A stretch of 56,252 bases of DNA from Mycobacterium sp. E796 (GCF_001672815.1 NZ_LZKK01000044.1:1-56252), one strand, 5' to 3'. Positions 1 through 9,588 are shown, numbered from the stretch's first letter. A program made the numbers and translations. The notes: generated by a model not told the origin, from the letters alone.

Positions 1-1251
1 GAGGCGCGCACCGAGGTTCGCGCACCGCTGGACGCCTCAGAGCCCGACACCGTGCCGGGCGAGTTGCGGGACGTGGTGCTGGCCATCGTCCGGGAGCGCC
101 CGCTCGTACCCGTCGCCCGGATCAGCACCGAACGCGAGACCCAGGTCCTCTACGGCGCGGACGGGGCGGCGCTGGCCGAGTTCAGCAACGACCACGTCAC
201 CGCATGGGCGGCCGGCGACCCCGACGCGCAGCCCGCCGAACAGGAGTGGCGCGAGTGGGAACTCGAGCTCGCCGAGGGCAACGGCGCGGCCGACGCCGAG
301 CTGCTGAGCCGGTTGAGCAACCGGTTGCTGGACGCCGGTGCCGCGCCCGCCGGTCACGCCTCCAAGCTGGCCCGCGTGCTCGGCACGCCGGCGCGTCCCG
401 ACGGCGCGGCCGAGCCGGCCGACCCGGTGCACCGGGCGGTGGCCGAGCAGGTCGGCGAGCTGCTGGTGTGGGATCGGGCGGTGCGCGCCGACGCCTACGA
501 CGCGGTGCACCAGATGCGGGTGACCATCCGCAAGATCCGCAGCCTGCTGGCCGACTCCGGTGACTCGTTCGGGTTGTCGGAGAACGCGTGGATCCTCGAC
601 GAGCTCCGCGAGCTGGGCAACGTGCTGGGCGCGGCCCGCGACGCCGAGGTGTTGGCCGAGCGCTACCAGCAGGCGTTGGACAAGCTGCCGCCCGAGCTGG
701 TGCGCGGACGCATCCGCGAACGCCTCGTCGACGGGGCCCGCCGCCGCTACCAGACCGGGTTGCGGCGGTCGCTGATCGCGATGCGCTCGCAGCGATACTT
801 CCGGCTGCTCGACGCCCTCGAGGCCTGGGTGGCCGAAGCTCCCGCGGCGGTTCCGGGCGAGGAGGCTGCGCCGGTGACCCTCGATGCGGCTTACCGCAAG
901 GTCCGCAAGGCGGCGAAGGCCGCCGCCCAGGTGGAACCCGGCGACGAGCACGAACGAGACCTGGCTCTGCATCGAATTCGCAAGCGCGCCAAGCGACTTC
1001 GCTACACCGCCGCGGCCACCGGCGCCACGCAGGTGTCCGAGCAGGCGAAGGTCATCCAGACGCTGCTGGGCGATCACCAGGACAGTGTCGTCAGCCGCGA
1101 GCACCTGGGCCACCAGGCCGAGGCCGCGCACACCGCCGGCGAGGACACGTTCACCTACGGGCTGCTGTACCAGCAGGAGGCCGACCTCGCCGAACGGTGC
1201 CGCCAGCAACTCGACGACGCGCTGCGCAAACTCGCCAAGGCGGTGCGCTGA
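1..1251 (+). CDS. CYTH/CHAD domain protein, 5' end cut by window
   Basis: The reading frame is open from base 1, so the true start lies upstream; the GTG at 52 is only an internal codon. The first ~80 visible residues (RISTERETQVLY, TAWAAGDPDA, WREWELEL) look like the C-terminal half of a CYTH (triphosphate tunnel) domain. From about residue 140 follows a CHAD domain with its typical histidine- and arginine-rich helices (HQMRVTIRKIRSLL; LHRIRKRAKRLRY). CHAD domains bind polyphosphate, and CYTH domains hydrolyse triphosphates. The position next to rnpB matches M. tuberculosis Rv2226. It converges with rnpB, its stop lying about 15 nt from the RNA 3' end. The family is clear; the exact substrate is not. 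Confidence 0.85.
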   Translation, partial: EARTEVRAPLDASEPDTVPGELRDVVLAIVRERPLVPVARISTERETQVLYGADGAALAEFSNDHVTAWAAGDPDAQPAEQEWREWELELAEGNGAADAELLSRLSNRLLDAGAAPAGHASKLARVLGTPARPDGAAEPADPVHRAVAEQVGELLVWDRAVRADAYDAVHQMRVTIRKIRSLLADSGDSFGLSENAWILDELRELGNVLGAARDAEVLAERYQQALDKLPPELVRGRIRERLVDGARRRYQTGLRRSLIAMRSQRYFRLLDALEAWVAEAPAAVPGEEAAPVTLDAAYRKVRKAAKAAAQVEPGDEHERDLALHRIRKRAKRLRYTAAATGATQVSEQAKVIQTLLGDHQDSVVSREHLGHQAEAAHTAGEDTFTYGLLYQQEADLAERCRQQLDDALRKLAKAVR

Positions 1252-1265
1252 CCGCCGGAAGCGGT

Positions 1266-1676
<411 letters not shown>

Positions 1677-1682
1677 CGGTCC

Positions 1683-1711
1683 ACGGTACTCGCTGGAGAA
1701 TCTGCTGACCA
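1683..1711 (-). promoter_or_regulatory. rnpB promoter (candidate)
   Basis: On the minus strand, TACCGT (1688 to 1683) lies about 7 nt before the RNA 5' end and fits the mycobacterial TANNNT -10 box. A TGGTCA (1711 to 1706) sits 17 bp further upstream as a weak -35. The position relative to the P1 helix is the main support. Confidence 0.5.
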
Positions 1712-1782
1712 GCGGCATTCGGGCATATCAGCAATTACCTAATCATTGCCTAAATAGCGAAGTTGGTGTCACATTGAACCTC

Positions 1783-2952
1783 ATGACAGAAACCGAAGGG
1801 TATGTCGATCAGGCATTCGCGGGACTCGCCGACCCGCAGCCGATGTACAAGGCATTGCGCGAAACCACCCCGGTGTTCCGCTCGCCAACGGCGTGGGTTC
1901 TCAGTCGTCTGGCCGACATCGAGATGGCCCTCAAACGCACCGAGTTGTTCTCGTCGAACATGGACGCCGTCGACCTCGGCAACGTCCGACCGATGATCCC
2001 GCTACAGATCGACCCGCCCGATCACGCGAAGTACCGCCGCGTCCTCGACCCGCTGTTCACCCCGCGGGAGATGGCCCGGCGCGAACCCCGCGTCAGCGAG
2101 CTGGTCAACGAGATGATCGACCGCTTCGCCGGTCGCGGCGAATGCGACTTCCACGAGGAGTTCGCCGTCCCCCTCCCCTGCACCGTCTTCCTGCAATTGC
2201 TCGGCCTGCCGCTGGAGGACCTCGACCAGTTCCTGGAGTGGAAGGACGGCATCATCCGCCCGCCGGGCGACTCCGGCTACGACCGCCGCCACGAGTCCGG
2301 TGCTCCCACGGCGCAACAGATCTACGAGTACTTCGACCGTGCCATCGACGACCACATCGCCAGCCCGCGCGACGACGTGCTGTCCGCCATGATCGCGGCG
2401 AACGTGGAAGGCAAACCGCTGACGCGCGAGGAGCTGCTCGACATCTGCATCCTGTTCCTGATCGCCGGGCTCGACACCGTAACCGATTCCCTGGACTGCT
2501 TTTTCGTGTTTCTGGCCCGCCACCCCGAGCACCGTCGCCAGCTCGTCGAGCGGCCCGAGATCCTGCCGAGCGCCATCGAGGAGCTGTTGCGCTGGGAGAC
2601 GCCCGTGCCGGGCGTGGCGCGCGTCGCCATCCAGGACACCGAGGTGGGCGGATGCCCGATCAGCAAGGGCGAACGGGTCAGCCCGCTGCTCGGCGCGGCC
2701 AACACCGACCCTGCCGAATTCCCCGATCCGGAGGTCGTGGACTTCACGCGTAATCCGAACCGGCACCGCGCCTTTGGCGGTGGCCCGCACCGCTGCCTGG
2801 GGTCCCACCTCGCCCGCATGGAGCTGCGGGTGGCGCTGCGCGAATTCCACCGCCGCATCCCGAATTACGAGGTCAAGCCAGGCACGCAGCTGACCTATAC
2901 CGCCGCGCTGCGGTCGGTGGAGTCGCTGCCGCTGGTGTTCCCGGCGTCATGA
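1783..2952 (+). CDS. Cytochrome P450
   Basis: This is a heme-thiolate monooxygenase of 389 residues from the ATG at 1783. The open frame runs back to 1543, but that part is antisense to rnpB and is discarded; a TTG at 1774 is another possible start. Visible motifs are the I-helix AGLDTVTD (228-235), the K-helix ExxR (267-270) and the heme loop FGGGPHRCLG with the cysteine ligand at 338. The stop overlaps the start of a ferredoxin gene by 4 nt (ATGA), so that ferredoxin is the likely electron donor. No reductase is adjacent. Nearby alcohol and aldehyde dehydrogenase genes suggest an alkyl or lipid substrate, which is an inference. The CYP subfamily was not recognised. Confidence 0.95.
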   Translation: MTETEGYVDQAFAGLADPQPMYKALRETTPVFRSPTAWVLSRLADIEMALKRTELFSSNMDAVDLGNVRPMIPLQIDPPDHAKYRRVLDPLFTPREMARREPRVSELVNEMIDRFAGRGECDFHEEFAVPLPCTVFLQLLGLPLEDLDQFLEWKDGIIRPPGDSGYDRRHESGAPTAQQIYEYFDRAIDDHIASPRDDVLSAMIAANVEGKPLTREELLDICILFLIAGLDTVTDSLDCFFVFLARHPEHRRQLVERPEILPSAIEELLRWETPVPGVARVAIQDTEVGGCPISKGERVSPLLGAANTDPAEFPDPEVVDFTRNPNRHRAFGGGPHRCLGSHLARMELRVALREFHRRIPNYEVKPGTQLTYTAALRSVESLPLVFPAS

Positions 2953-3143
2953 CCCGCATCACGGTCGACGCCGACCGCTGCACGGGACACGGCCGCTGCT
3001 ACACGTTGGCGCCCGACGTCTTCGACGCCGACGACGTGGGCCACTGCGTGGTGCTCGTCGAGGAGGTCTCGGGCGAGCTCGAGGCGCAGGCCAAGACCGG
3101 GGAGCAGAACTGCCCGGAGCAGGCAATCACGTTGTTGCCCTGA
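2949..3143 (+). CDS. [3Fe-4S]-type ferredoxin, P450 partner
   Basis: This is a 64-residue ferredoxin. Cluster ligands are Cys11 and Cys17 in CTGHGRC, and Cys55 followed by Pro. Histidine stands where a [4Fe-4S] ferredoxin would have its second cysteine, which fits the mycobacterial CxxXxxC...CP ferredoxins that serve P450s. An extra Cys33 is probably not a ligand. Translational coupling to the preceding P450 (4-nt overlap) makes it the probable redox partner. The next gene is convergent, with only 3 nt between the stop codons. Confidence 0.93.
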   Translation: MTRITVDADRCTGHGRCYTLAPDVFDADDVGHCVVLVEEVSGELEAQAKTGEQNCPEQAITLLP

Positions 3144-3146
3144 CGA

Positions 3147-4229
3147 TTACGCGAAGCACACCACGCTGCGGGCGCCGCGCCCGGCGGACATGTCGGTGAA
3201 CGCCGCCTCCACGTCGTCGATGCCGATCCGCCGCGTCACCAACGCTTCGAGATCGAGCTTGCCGCGCTGCGCCAGCGCGGCCAGCACCGGGATGTCGCGC
3301 GCCGGATCGCTGGCGCCGTAGACGCTGCCCTGGATCACCTTGCCGTCGGCCATCAACGACAGCGCGGGAAACGTCACCTCCTCCGCGATGCCGGCGGCGC
3401 CCACCAAGGTCACCTTGCCGCCGCGGCGGGTGGCCTCGTAGGCCAGACGCATGGTCGCGGGCTTGCCCACCACCTCGATCCCGTGGTCGACCCCGAGGCC
3501 CCCGGTGAGGTCACGCACCGCGGCGACGACGTCGGCGTCGCTGGCGTCGATGGTGTCGGTTGCCCCGTTGGCCACCGCGGCCGGAAGCTGGCCGGCGGCC
3601 CGGTCGGCGGCGATGATCGGCGCCGCACCGGCCAGCCGCGCACCCTGGATCGCGGCCAAACCCACACCGCCACAACCAATTACGAGCACGCTCTCCCCCG
3701 GGCGCACGGCCGCGGTGCGCATCACCGCGCCGACCCCGGTGGTGACGCCGCAGCCCAGCAGCGCCGCGAGGTCGAGCGGCAGCGACTCGTCGACCCGCAC
3801 CACCGCCGCGGCCGGCAGCAGCGTCTCCTCGGCCAGCGACCCGACGCCCATTCCCGGCCACACCGGCGCGCCGGCGCCCTCCGCGTACGGGCCGCCGTAG
3901 GCGTGGTCGTAGCCGTGCACACACAGCTGCGCCTCCCCGCGCAGGCAATGCGGGCAGGAGCGGCAGGGCACGTTCCACGTCAGCACCACGTGGTCCCCCG
4001 GGCTGACGGCGGTGACGTCGGCGCCCACCTCGGCGACGATCCCGGCGCCCTCGTGCCCGAGCGTCGACGGCAGCAGCGTCGGTATCGCCCCGTCGCGCAA
4101 CGACAGATCGCTGTGGCACACCCCGCTGGCGTGCAGCCGCACCCGGACCTCGTGGCCGGCCAGCGGCCGCAGCGCGAGCTGCTCCACCGCCGTGGGCCGT
4201 CCGACCTCGCGCAGCACGACCGCTTTCAT
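3147..4229 (-). CDS. Zinc-dependent alcohol dehydrogenase (MDR family)
   Basis: This is a 360-residue enzyme expected to oxidise an alcohol to an aldehyde with NAD(P). The start is the ATG at 4229 (MKAVVLREVG); longer readings on this strand run into the neighbouring aldehyde dehydrogenase. Catalytic zinc ligands appear as Cys38, His59-Glu60 and Cys160. The structural zinc lobe is Cys89, Cys92, Cys95 and Cys103. The nucleotide-binding GCGGVG follows. Length and motifs fit class III-like or mycothiol-type zinc ADHs, but a specific substrate cannot be read. It is divergent from the aldehyde dehydrogenase across 75 bp, so the two may share regulation and act in sequence. Confidence 0.92.
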   Translation of the reverse strand: MKAVVLREVGRPTAVEQLALRPLAGHEVRVRLHASGVCHSDLSLRDGAIPTLLPSTLGHEGAGIVAEVGADVTAVSPGDHVVLTWNVPCRSCPHCLRGEAQLCVHGYDHAYGGPYAEGAGAPVWPGMGVGSLAEETLLPAAAVVRVDESLPLDLAALLGCGVTTGVGAVMRTAAVRPGESVLVIGCGGVGLAAIQGARLAGAAPIIAADRAAGQLPAAVANGATDTIDASDADVVAAVRDLTGGLGVDHGIEVVGKPATMRLAYEATRRGGKVTLVGAAGIAEEVTFPALSLMADGKVIQGSVYGASDPARDIPVLAALAQRGKLDLEALVTRRIGIDDVEAAFTDMSAGRGARSVVCFA

Positions 4230-4304
4230 CGGACCAAAAATGTGATCGGCGTCATAGCGACTTACCATGGCTGGACAACCGCACCGGGTCAAGGGAGACG
4301 GGCG

Positions 4305-5789
4305 ATGACAACTACGGTCCACCAAGCGTCGGCGACCGATTCGGTCCTGACCATCGGCGGCCAGCCGCAGGAAGGCGGCGCGGGAACCTACCCGTTGCAC
4401 AACCCGGCCCGGCCGGCCGAGATCGTCGGCCACGCGCCCGCCGCCGACCGTGCCCAACTGGACGCCGCGGTGTCGGCGGCGAAGCGGGCGGCGCCGGAAT
4501 GGCGGGCGCTCGGGGTCGCGGAGCGGGTCGCCGCCATCTCGGTCGCCGCGGCCACGGCCGCCGAACAGCTGGCCGCCCGCGACGGCGCGCGGCTGTACAC
4601 CCGCGAGCACGGCAAGGTGCTCACGGAGGCGAACTTCGAGATCAGCACCGGGCCGGGCCTCGCCGCGCTGATCGGCTCGATGGCCGAGGCGGCACTGGCA
4701 CCCGAGCAGGTCGACCCGGGCTCCGTTTACGCTCGGCTGCACCGAGAGCCGTTCGGCGTGGCCGCGCTGGTGCTGCCTTTCAACTGGCCGCTAGCGCTGA
4801 CGATGACGAAGCTCGCGTCGGCGCTGACGGCGGGCAACACCGCCGTCGTCAAGGTTCCGCCGAGCTGCCCGCTGGCGGCGCTGCAGCTGGCCGGGGCGGT
4901 GGCCGCGGCGCTGCCGCCGGGCGTCGTGAACGTGTTGTCCGGACCGGGCAGCGAGCTGGCGCAGGCGCTGGTCACCCACCCGGGCATCGACCTCATCTCG
5001 CTGACCGGCGGCGTCGCCACCGGGCGCGCCGTCATGGCGGCCGCCGCCGCGCGGCTCACCCCGGTGCTGCTCGAGCTCGGCGGCAACGACGCCGCGATCA
5101 TCGCCCCGGACATCGAGGTCACCGACGAGCTGGTGGAGCGCCTGGTGACGGCGACCTACACCACCGGCGGCCAGGTCTGCATGGCGATCAAGCGGCTGTA
5201 CGTGCCCGCCGCCAAGGTCGGTGAGCTGGCCGAGGCGGTGCTCGCCCGCGGCGAGCGCGAGGTGATCGGTGACGGCCTCGCCGACGAGACCACGCTCGGT
5301 CCGCTGCACACCGCCGCCGGGCGCGACAGGGTCGCCGCCCTGGTCGGTGACGCCGAGGCCCAGGGCGCGTCGGTGCGCACCGCGGGGCGGATCCGCGAGG
5401 CCGACGCCGACTCGGGTGGCTACTTCGTGCTGCCGACCGTCGTCACCGATCTCGCCGCCGATTCGCGGCTGGCCACCGAGGAGCAGTTCGGCCCGGTGCT
5501 GCCGATCTTCGGTTACGACGACATCGACGACGCCGTAACCGCCGCCAACGCAACGGAATTCGGCCTCACCGCGTCGGTGTGGACCGGTGACGACGCGCTC
5601 GCCGACCGGATCACGAGCCGCCTCGTCGCGGGCACGGTCAGCGTCAACTGCCATGGCCTGGCCGCGCAGGACCCACGCCTGCCGTTCGGCGGCTGCGGGC
5701 AGTCGGGGCTCGGCCGGGAACTCGGCGTCGACGGGATCCGGGCGTTCACCCAGCCGCGGACGTTCGTCCGCCATCCGGTGCCGAGTTAG
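4305..5789 (+). CDS. NAD(P)-dependent aldehyde dehydrogenase
   Basis: This 494-residue enzyme oxidises aldehydes to acids. The ATG at 4305 is preceded by AAGGGAG at 4291-4297. The general-base glutamate is Glu257 (LLELGGNDAAII) and the catalytic nucleophile Cys292 (GGQVCMA). The cofactor segment PFNWPLALTMTKL and the C-terminal PFGGCGQSGLGRELG are typical. The usual TGS loop is changed to LTGGVATG (233-240). Together with the divergent alcohol dehydrogenase and the upstream P450-ferredoxin pair, it could complete an alkane or alcohol to acid route. Its stop overlaps the stop of the convergent STAND gene by 3 nt. Confidence 0.93.
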   Translation: MTTTVHQASATDSVLTIGGQPQEGGAGTYPLHNPARPAEIVGHAPAADRAQLDAAVSAAKRAAPEWRALGVAERVAAISVAAATAAEQLAARDGARLYTREHGKVLTEANFEISTGPGLAALIGSMAEAALAPEQVDPGSVYARLHREPFGVAALVLPFNWPLALTMTKLASALTAGNTAVVKVPPSCPLAALQLAGAVAAALPPGVVNVLSGPGSELAQALVTHPGIDLISLTGGVATGRAVMAAAAARLTPVLLELGGNDAAIIAPDIEVTDELVERLVTATYTTGGQVCMAIKRLYVPAAKVGELAEAVLARGEREVIGDGLADETTLGPLHTAAGRDRVAALVGDAEAQGASVRTAGRIREADADSGGYFVLPTVVTDLAADSRLATEEQFGPVLPIFGYDDIDDAVTAANATEFGLTASVWTGDDALADRITSRLVAGTVSVNCHGLAAQDPRLPFGGCGQSGLGRELGVDGIRAFTQPRTFVRHPVPS

Positions 5790-8700
5790 CCACTGCCCGC
5801 GATCGGCAGTCCCGGGCACAGCTTGACGTAGCCCATGTCGGGCGACACCCAGTCGCGCCACTGCTGACGGCTCATGTTCGAGGTCAGCTTGGCGCACAGC
5901 ATCTCCGGCGACGCATCCGCCGGCCATAGCCGCACCGTGGTGTCGGCGCCCGCGGAGGCCAGCCGTTGCCCGTCGGGGCTGAACGCCACGCTGAGCACCG
6001 GGCCCGTGTGGCCCTCGAGGTAGGCGCCGAACGGCTGACCCGTGGTGGCGTCCCAAAGTTGCAGCGTGCCTTCGCTTTCCGCGGTGGCCAGCCGGCGTCC
6101 GTTGGGACTGAAGGCCACGGCGTTCACGGTGTCGCCGGTTCCTCTGAGGGGGTCGCCGACCGGTTGTCCGGTTCCCGCGTCCCACAGCCGCACGGTCTGG
6201 TCGCCGCTCGCGGTGGCCAGCCGGCGGCCGTCCGGGCTGAACGCCACGCTGAACACCGGGCCGGCGTGGTCGGCGAGGACGGCGAGCGATTGGCCGGTGC
6301 CGGCATCCCAGAGCCGCACCGTCTGGTCGACACTGGCCGAGGCCAGCCGGCGGCCGTCGGGGCTGAACACCACGCTGTCCACCCTGCGGGTGTGGCCGGT
6401 GAGGGCGATCGATTTGCCGGTCGCGGTGTCCCACAGCCGCACCGTCTGGTCGTCGCCTGCCGACGCCAACTGGCGGCCGTCGGGGCTGAACGCCACGCTG
6501 AGCACGGGGCCGGTGTGGCCGCGCAGCGGCGCGCCCACCGGTTGGCCGGTCCCGGCGTCCCACAGCCGCACCGTCTGGTCATCGCCCGCCGAAGCGACGC
6601 GCCGCCCGTCGGGGCTGAACGCCACGCTGTTCACGTTGCCGGTGTGGCCGCGCAGGGGCGCGCCCACCGGTTGGCCGGTGCCGGGGTCCCAGAACCGCAC
6701 CGTCTGGTCGTCGCTGGCCGAGGCCAACCGGTGCCCGTCGGGGCTGAACGCGACACTGTTCACTTTGCTGGTGTGGCCGACCATCGGTGCGCCGAACGGC
6801 AGGCCGGCGTCCCACAGCCGGACCGTGGCGTCGCTGCTGGCGGTGGCCAGCCGGCGCCCGTCGGGGCTGAACACCACGCCGTTGACGATGCCGCTGTGGC
6901 CGACGAGCAACGGGCCCCGGTCCTGGCCGTTGTCGGCGTCCCACAGCCGCATGGTCTGGTCAGCGCTGGCGCTGGCCAACCGGTGTCCGGCGGGGTCGAA
7001 CGCGACGCTTTGCACCGGCCCGGTGTGACCGGTGAGTGGCGCGCCCACCGGTTGACCGGTGTCGGCATCCCAGATCCGGACCGTCGTATCCATGCTCGCG
7101 GAACCCAGCCGGTGACCGTCGGGGCTGAACGCGACGCTCAGCACCGGGCCGATGTGGCCGACGAGAGGTGCGCCGACCGGTTGGCCGGTCCGGGCGTCCC
7201 ACAGGCGCACCGTCTGGTCGTCGCTCGCGGTCGCCAGGCGCTGCCCGTCCGGGCTGAACGCCACACCGACCACAGAGCCCGTGTGACCGACGAGGCGGAG
7301 CCCCGGGGAGTAGCCAGTCCGGACGTCCCACAGCTGCACGGTGCGATCGCTGCTCGCGGTGGCCAGCCAGTTCCCGTCCGGGCTGAACGCCACGCCCAGC
7401 ACCGAACCGGTGTGACCGCGGAGGGGGGCGCCGACCTGATGGCCCGTGTCGGCGTCCCAGATCCGGACGGTCTTGTCCATGCTCGCGGAAGCCACCCGGC
7501 GCCCGTCGGGGCTGAACGCCACCCCGATCACGTTGTCCTGATGACCGGTCATCGGCGCGCCGACCTGTTGCCCGGTCGCGGCGTTCCAGACGCGCACCGT
7601 TTTGTCGAGGCCCACGCTGGCAAGCCGGCGCCCGTCGGGGCTGAACGCCACACCGTTCACCGCGCCGGTGTGGCCGGTGATGATTTTCAGGGTGCTGGCT
7701 CGTTGGGCCACCGCGGTGTAGAGCGGGCCGTCGTCGGCGGGGGTGAGCAGGGCGCGCGCGGCGAGGATCTGCTGGAAGGCCCGCGCGTCCCCGCCGGGCT
7801 GGGTGCCGGCCAGCATGTCCTGCGCCTCGGCGATCAGAATCTGGCGCTGGGTGAGCAGCTTCTGGTGCAGCTGGCTCTGCGCCTCGTGTCGCGCTTGGAC
7901 GGCCTGCAGACCGAGCATCACGGCAACGAGGGCGACGACGGCGGTGAGCGCCAGCGCGGCAGCGAGGATCCGTAACCGTTTTCGTAGGGCAGCCGCGCGC
8001 CGCTGGGCGGCTTCGAGCCCGACTTGCGGGCCGTCGGCGCGGGATGCCAAGGCGGCCTTGGTCTTTCCCGTGCGCCGCCGGTCCCGGTGTTCGCGAACCG
8101 CGTCGGTGAGCACATCATGCGTCAGTTCGATGCGTTGCGCGCCGTGGCGTTCCTCCAGCCGTAGCAGCCGCGACCCGATCAGCCGCGTCAGTTCGTCCTC
8201 GGTCAGCCGCGACGGCACCGCTTCCTCGCGGACATAGCTGTCGCGGAATCCCTTCTCGGTGATGAGCTCGGACTCGATGAACTGCGCGACGCGCGGGGGA
8301 AGGTCGCGCACGCACGACAGGTAGTAGTTCGACAGGATGTCTCGCCTGGCGTCCTGGACCAGCCGGTCGTCGAAGTGGCTCTGGCCGCGTCGCTTCCGCT
8401 CCTCGTTGAGCTCGCGGCAGAACAGGCTGAGCAGCGCGGGTTCGACCTCCAGGGCGTCGAAGTCGTCGGCGGGACGATCGACGTCGGCAAACGGGACGCC
8501 GCGGGCGCGGTGCAGGTCCTCGCCGGCGACGATCCCCACCACCCGGCGCGCCAGCGAACGGGACATCAACTCTTCGGCCGGCTTGTGCACCGCGTCGACC
8601 GCCTCGCTCGTCCCCATCGGCAACAGGCGCATCCGCGACTGCCCGAGCGACGGGATGAGCTGGCGCCAATCGTCCAGATCGACGACGGATTCCTCCCGCA

Positions 8701-9256
8701 GGCAGATCAGTAACTTGTAACTGCCGTTCCGTTCGGCCAGCTCACCGAGCTCATCCCGGAATTCCCGAACGAGATCGGCAACCCGCTGCGCGGGCGTAAC
8801 GAGTTCCTCGAACTGGTCGACAACGATCACCGGCGTCAGTAGCTCGCCCCGCTCGCTGCGGAGCTCGAAGTCGTCGCGATGCAGATATTCCGAAAGGGAT
8901 TCGTCCTCCGCAGGCAGCACCGGATCGGGCACCTCGGCCTGAATCGAATCCAGCAGTGATCGCCGCAATTGACGACTCAGCGGTGCGGCGCCCGGCGCAA
9001 CGTCAAAGCGCACATAGACCGGCAGAATGTCGTTGTCGCGCAGTAACGGGAACAGCCCCGCTCGCAGCAACGACGTCTTGCCGACGCCGGACCGTCCGTA
9101 CAACAGGGTGATCGGAGCGTCCAGAACGCAGCTCAACAGCGTCGTCGATTCGTGGCCACGCCCGTGGAAGAACGCGCTCCCGTATTCCTCGAACGACTCG
9201 AGCCCCGGCCACGGGTTTTCGCTGTCGAGCTGTTCGGCCGCCGTCGCGCGCGTCAT
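5786..9256 (-). CDS. STAND-type ATPase with transmembrane helix and 14 WD40 repeats
   Basis: This is a 1156-residue signalling protein. Residues 14-33 (NPWPGLESFEEYGSAFFHGR) match the opening of the nSTAND1 group. The Walker A is GRSGVGKT (54-61) and the Walker B is PVIVVDQFEEL (141-151). The ATPase and helical region run to about 395. One hydrophobic helix (about 430-449) follows, then a charged, possibly coiled segment. Residues 527-1118 hold 14 WD40 repeats of about 43 residues (GHTGxVxxVAFSPDGRRLAxxxxDxTVRLWD), enough for two seven-bladed propellers. The propellers would bind partners or a ligand, and the ATPase would act as a switch, as in NLR-like and bacterial conflict proteins. No effector domain is visible at the N terminus, and no effector gene is adjacent. 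Confidence 0.92.
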   Translation of the reverse strand: MTRATAAEQLDSENPWPGLESFEEYGSAFFHGRGHESTTLLSCVLDAPITLLYGRSGVGKTSLLRAGLFPLLRDNDILPVYVRFDVAPGAAPLSRQLRRSLLDSIQAEVPDPVLPAEDESLSEYLHRDDFELRSERGELLTPVIVVDQFEELVTPAQRVADLVREFRDELGELAERNGSYKLLICLREESVVDLDDWRQLIPSLGQSRMRLLPMGTSEAVDAVHKPAEELMSRSLARRVVGIVAGEDLHRARGVPFADVDRPADDFDALEVEPALLSLFCRELNEERKRRGQSHFDDRLVQDARRDILSNYYLSCVRDLPPRVAQFIESELITEKGFRDSYVREEAVPSRLTEDELTRLIGSRLLRLEERHGAQRIELTHDVLTDAVREHRDRRRTGKTKAALASRADGPQVGLEAAQRRAAALRKRLRILAAALALTAVVALVAVMLGLQAVQARHEAQSQLHQKLLTQRQILIAEAQDMLAGTQPGGDARAFQQILAARALLTPADDGPLYTAVAQRASTLKIITGHTGAVNGVAFSPDGRRLASVGLDKTVRVWNAATGQQVGAPMTGHQDNVIGVAFSPDGRRVASASMDKTVRIWDADTGHQVGAPLRGHTGSVLGVAFSPDGNWLATASSDRTVQLWDVRTGYSPGLRLVGHTGSVVGVAFSPDGQRLATASDDQTVRLWDARTGQPVGAPLVGHIGPVLSVAFSPDGHRLGSASMDTTVRIWDADTGQPVGAPLTGHTGPVQSVAFDPAGHRLASASADQTMRLWDADNGQDRGPLLVGHSGIVNGVVFSPDGRRLATASSDATVRLWDAGLPFGAPMVGHTSKVNSVAFSPDGHRLASASDDQTVRFWDPGTGQPVGAPLRGHTGNVNSVAFSPDGRRVASAGDDQTVRLWDAGTGQPVGAPLRGHTGPVLSVAFSPDGRQLASAGDDQTVRLWDTATGKSIALTGHTRRVDSVVFSPDGRRLASASVDQTVRLWDAGTGQSLAVLADHAGPVFSVAFSPDGRRLATASGDQTVRLWDAGTGQPVGDPLRGTGDTVNAVAFSPNGRRLATAESEGTLQLWDATTGQPFGAYLEGHTGPVLSVAFSPDGQRLASAGADTTVRLWPADASPEMLCAKLTSNMSRQQWRDWVSPDMGYVKLCPGLPIAGSG
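5897..7681 (-). repeat. Tandem WD40-coding repeats, 14 units of ~129 bp
   Basis: The 3' half of the STAND gene is a tandem array with a period of about 129 bp (43 codons). Units 8 to 10, in the 6460-6760 region, are the most alike at DNA level: the same GCGCGCCCACCGGTTGGCC stretch recurs with only a few mismatches around it. This suggests recent duplication or gene conversion inside the array. Short variants lacking 1-3 codons occur at units 7, 10 and 11. Confidence 0.85.
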
Positions 9257-9588
9257 AACGCGTCACCAAACCCCAAGCGCCCGAACACATCCGGAGCCCG
9301 CAGCGCTCCGCGCCCCGCATTCGCCAAGACGACCGGAATCGACGAACGGATCGTTCGGCGGATCGCGGTCAAGTCTTACGCTCCCATGCGTCCCCCGGGC
9401 CTACAAAAGCCCAAGATATGCGGATGGCCAGGGTGTCGGAGGCTAAATCACTTTTTTCATATCTGCAAGCCCAGGCGGGTATCTCGGCTGTTTCTAGGCT
9501 AGCCGTGCGGCGGGGTCACCGGTTTTCCTGCACGGCAAGGTGTTTGCGGCCCTCCGAATCGGGCGGCGAACGCGGGTAGAGTGGCTCA
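9257..9588. promoter_or_regulatory. Divergent intergenic region with a leaderless-type -10 box
   Basis: This 332-bp gap separates the STAND gene from the oxidoreductase gene, and I see no gene in it. At the right edge TAGAGT (9577-9582) is followed by 6 nt and then the GTG start at 9589, the spacing of a leaderless mycobacterial promoter. An AT-rich patch, TAAATCACTTTTTTCATATC, lies near 9444-9463 and might belong to a promoter, but no clear pair of boxes was found for the STAND gene. Confidence 0.4.

Noticed and set aside
3483..4304. In-frame extension of the aldehyde dehydrogenase over the ADH gene
   Set aside because: The extension is antisense to a complete zinc ADH, and a good ribosome binding site marks the ATG at 4305.
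5897..7681. CRISPR-like periodicity
   Set aside because: The 129-bp period is a multiple of three, and the units translate into WD40 repeats with no spacers.
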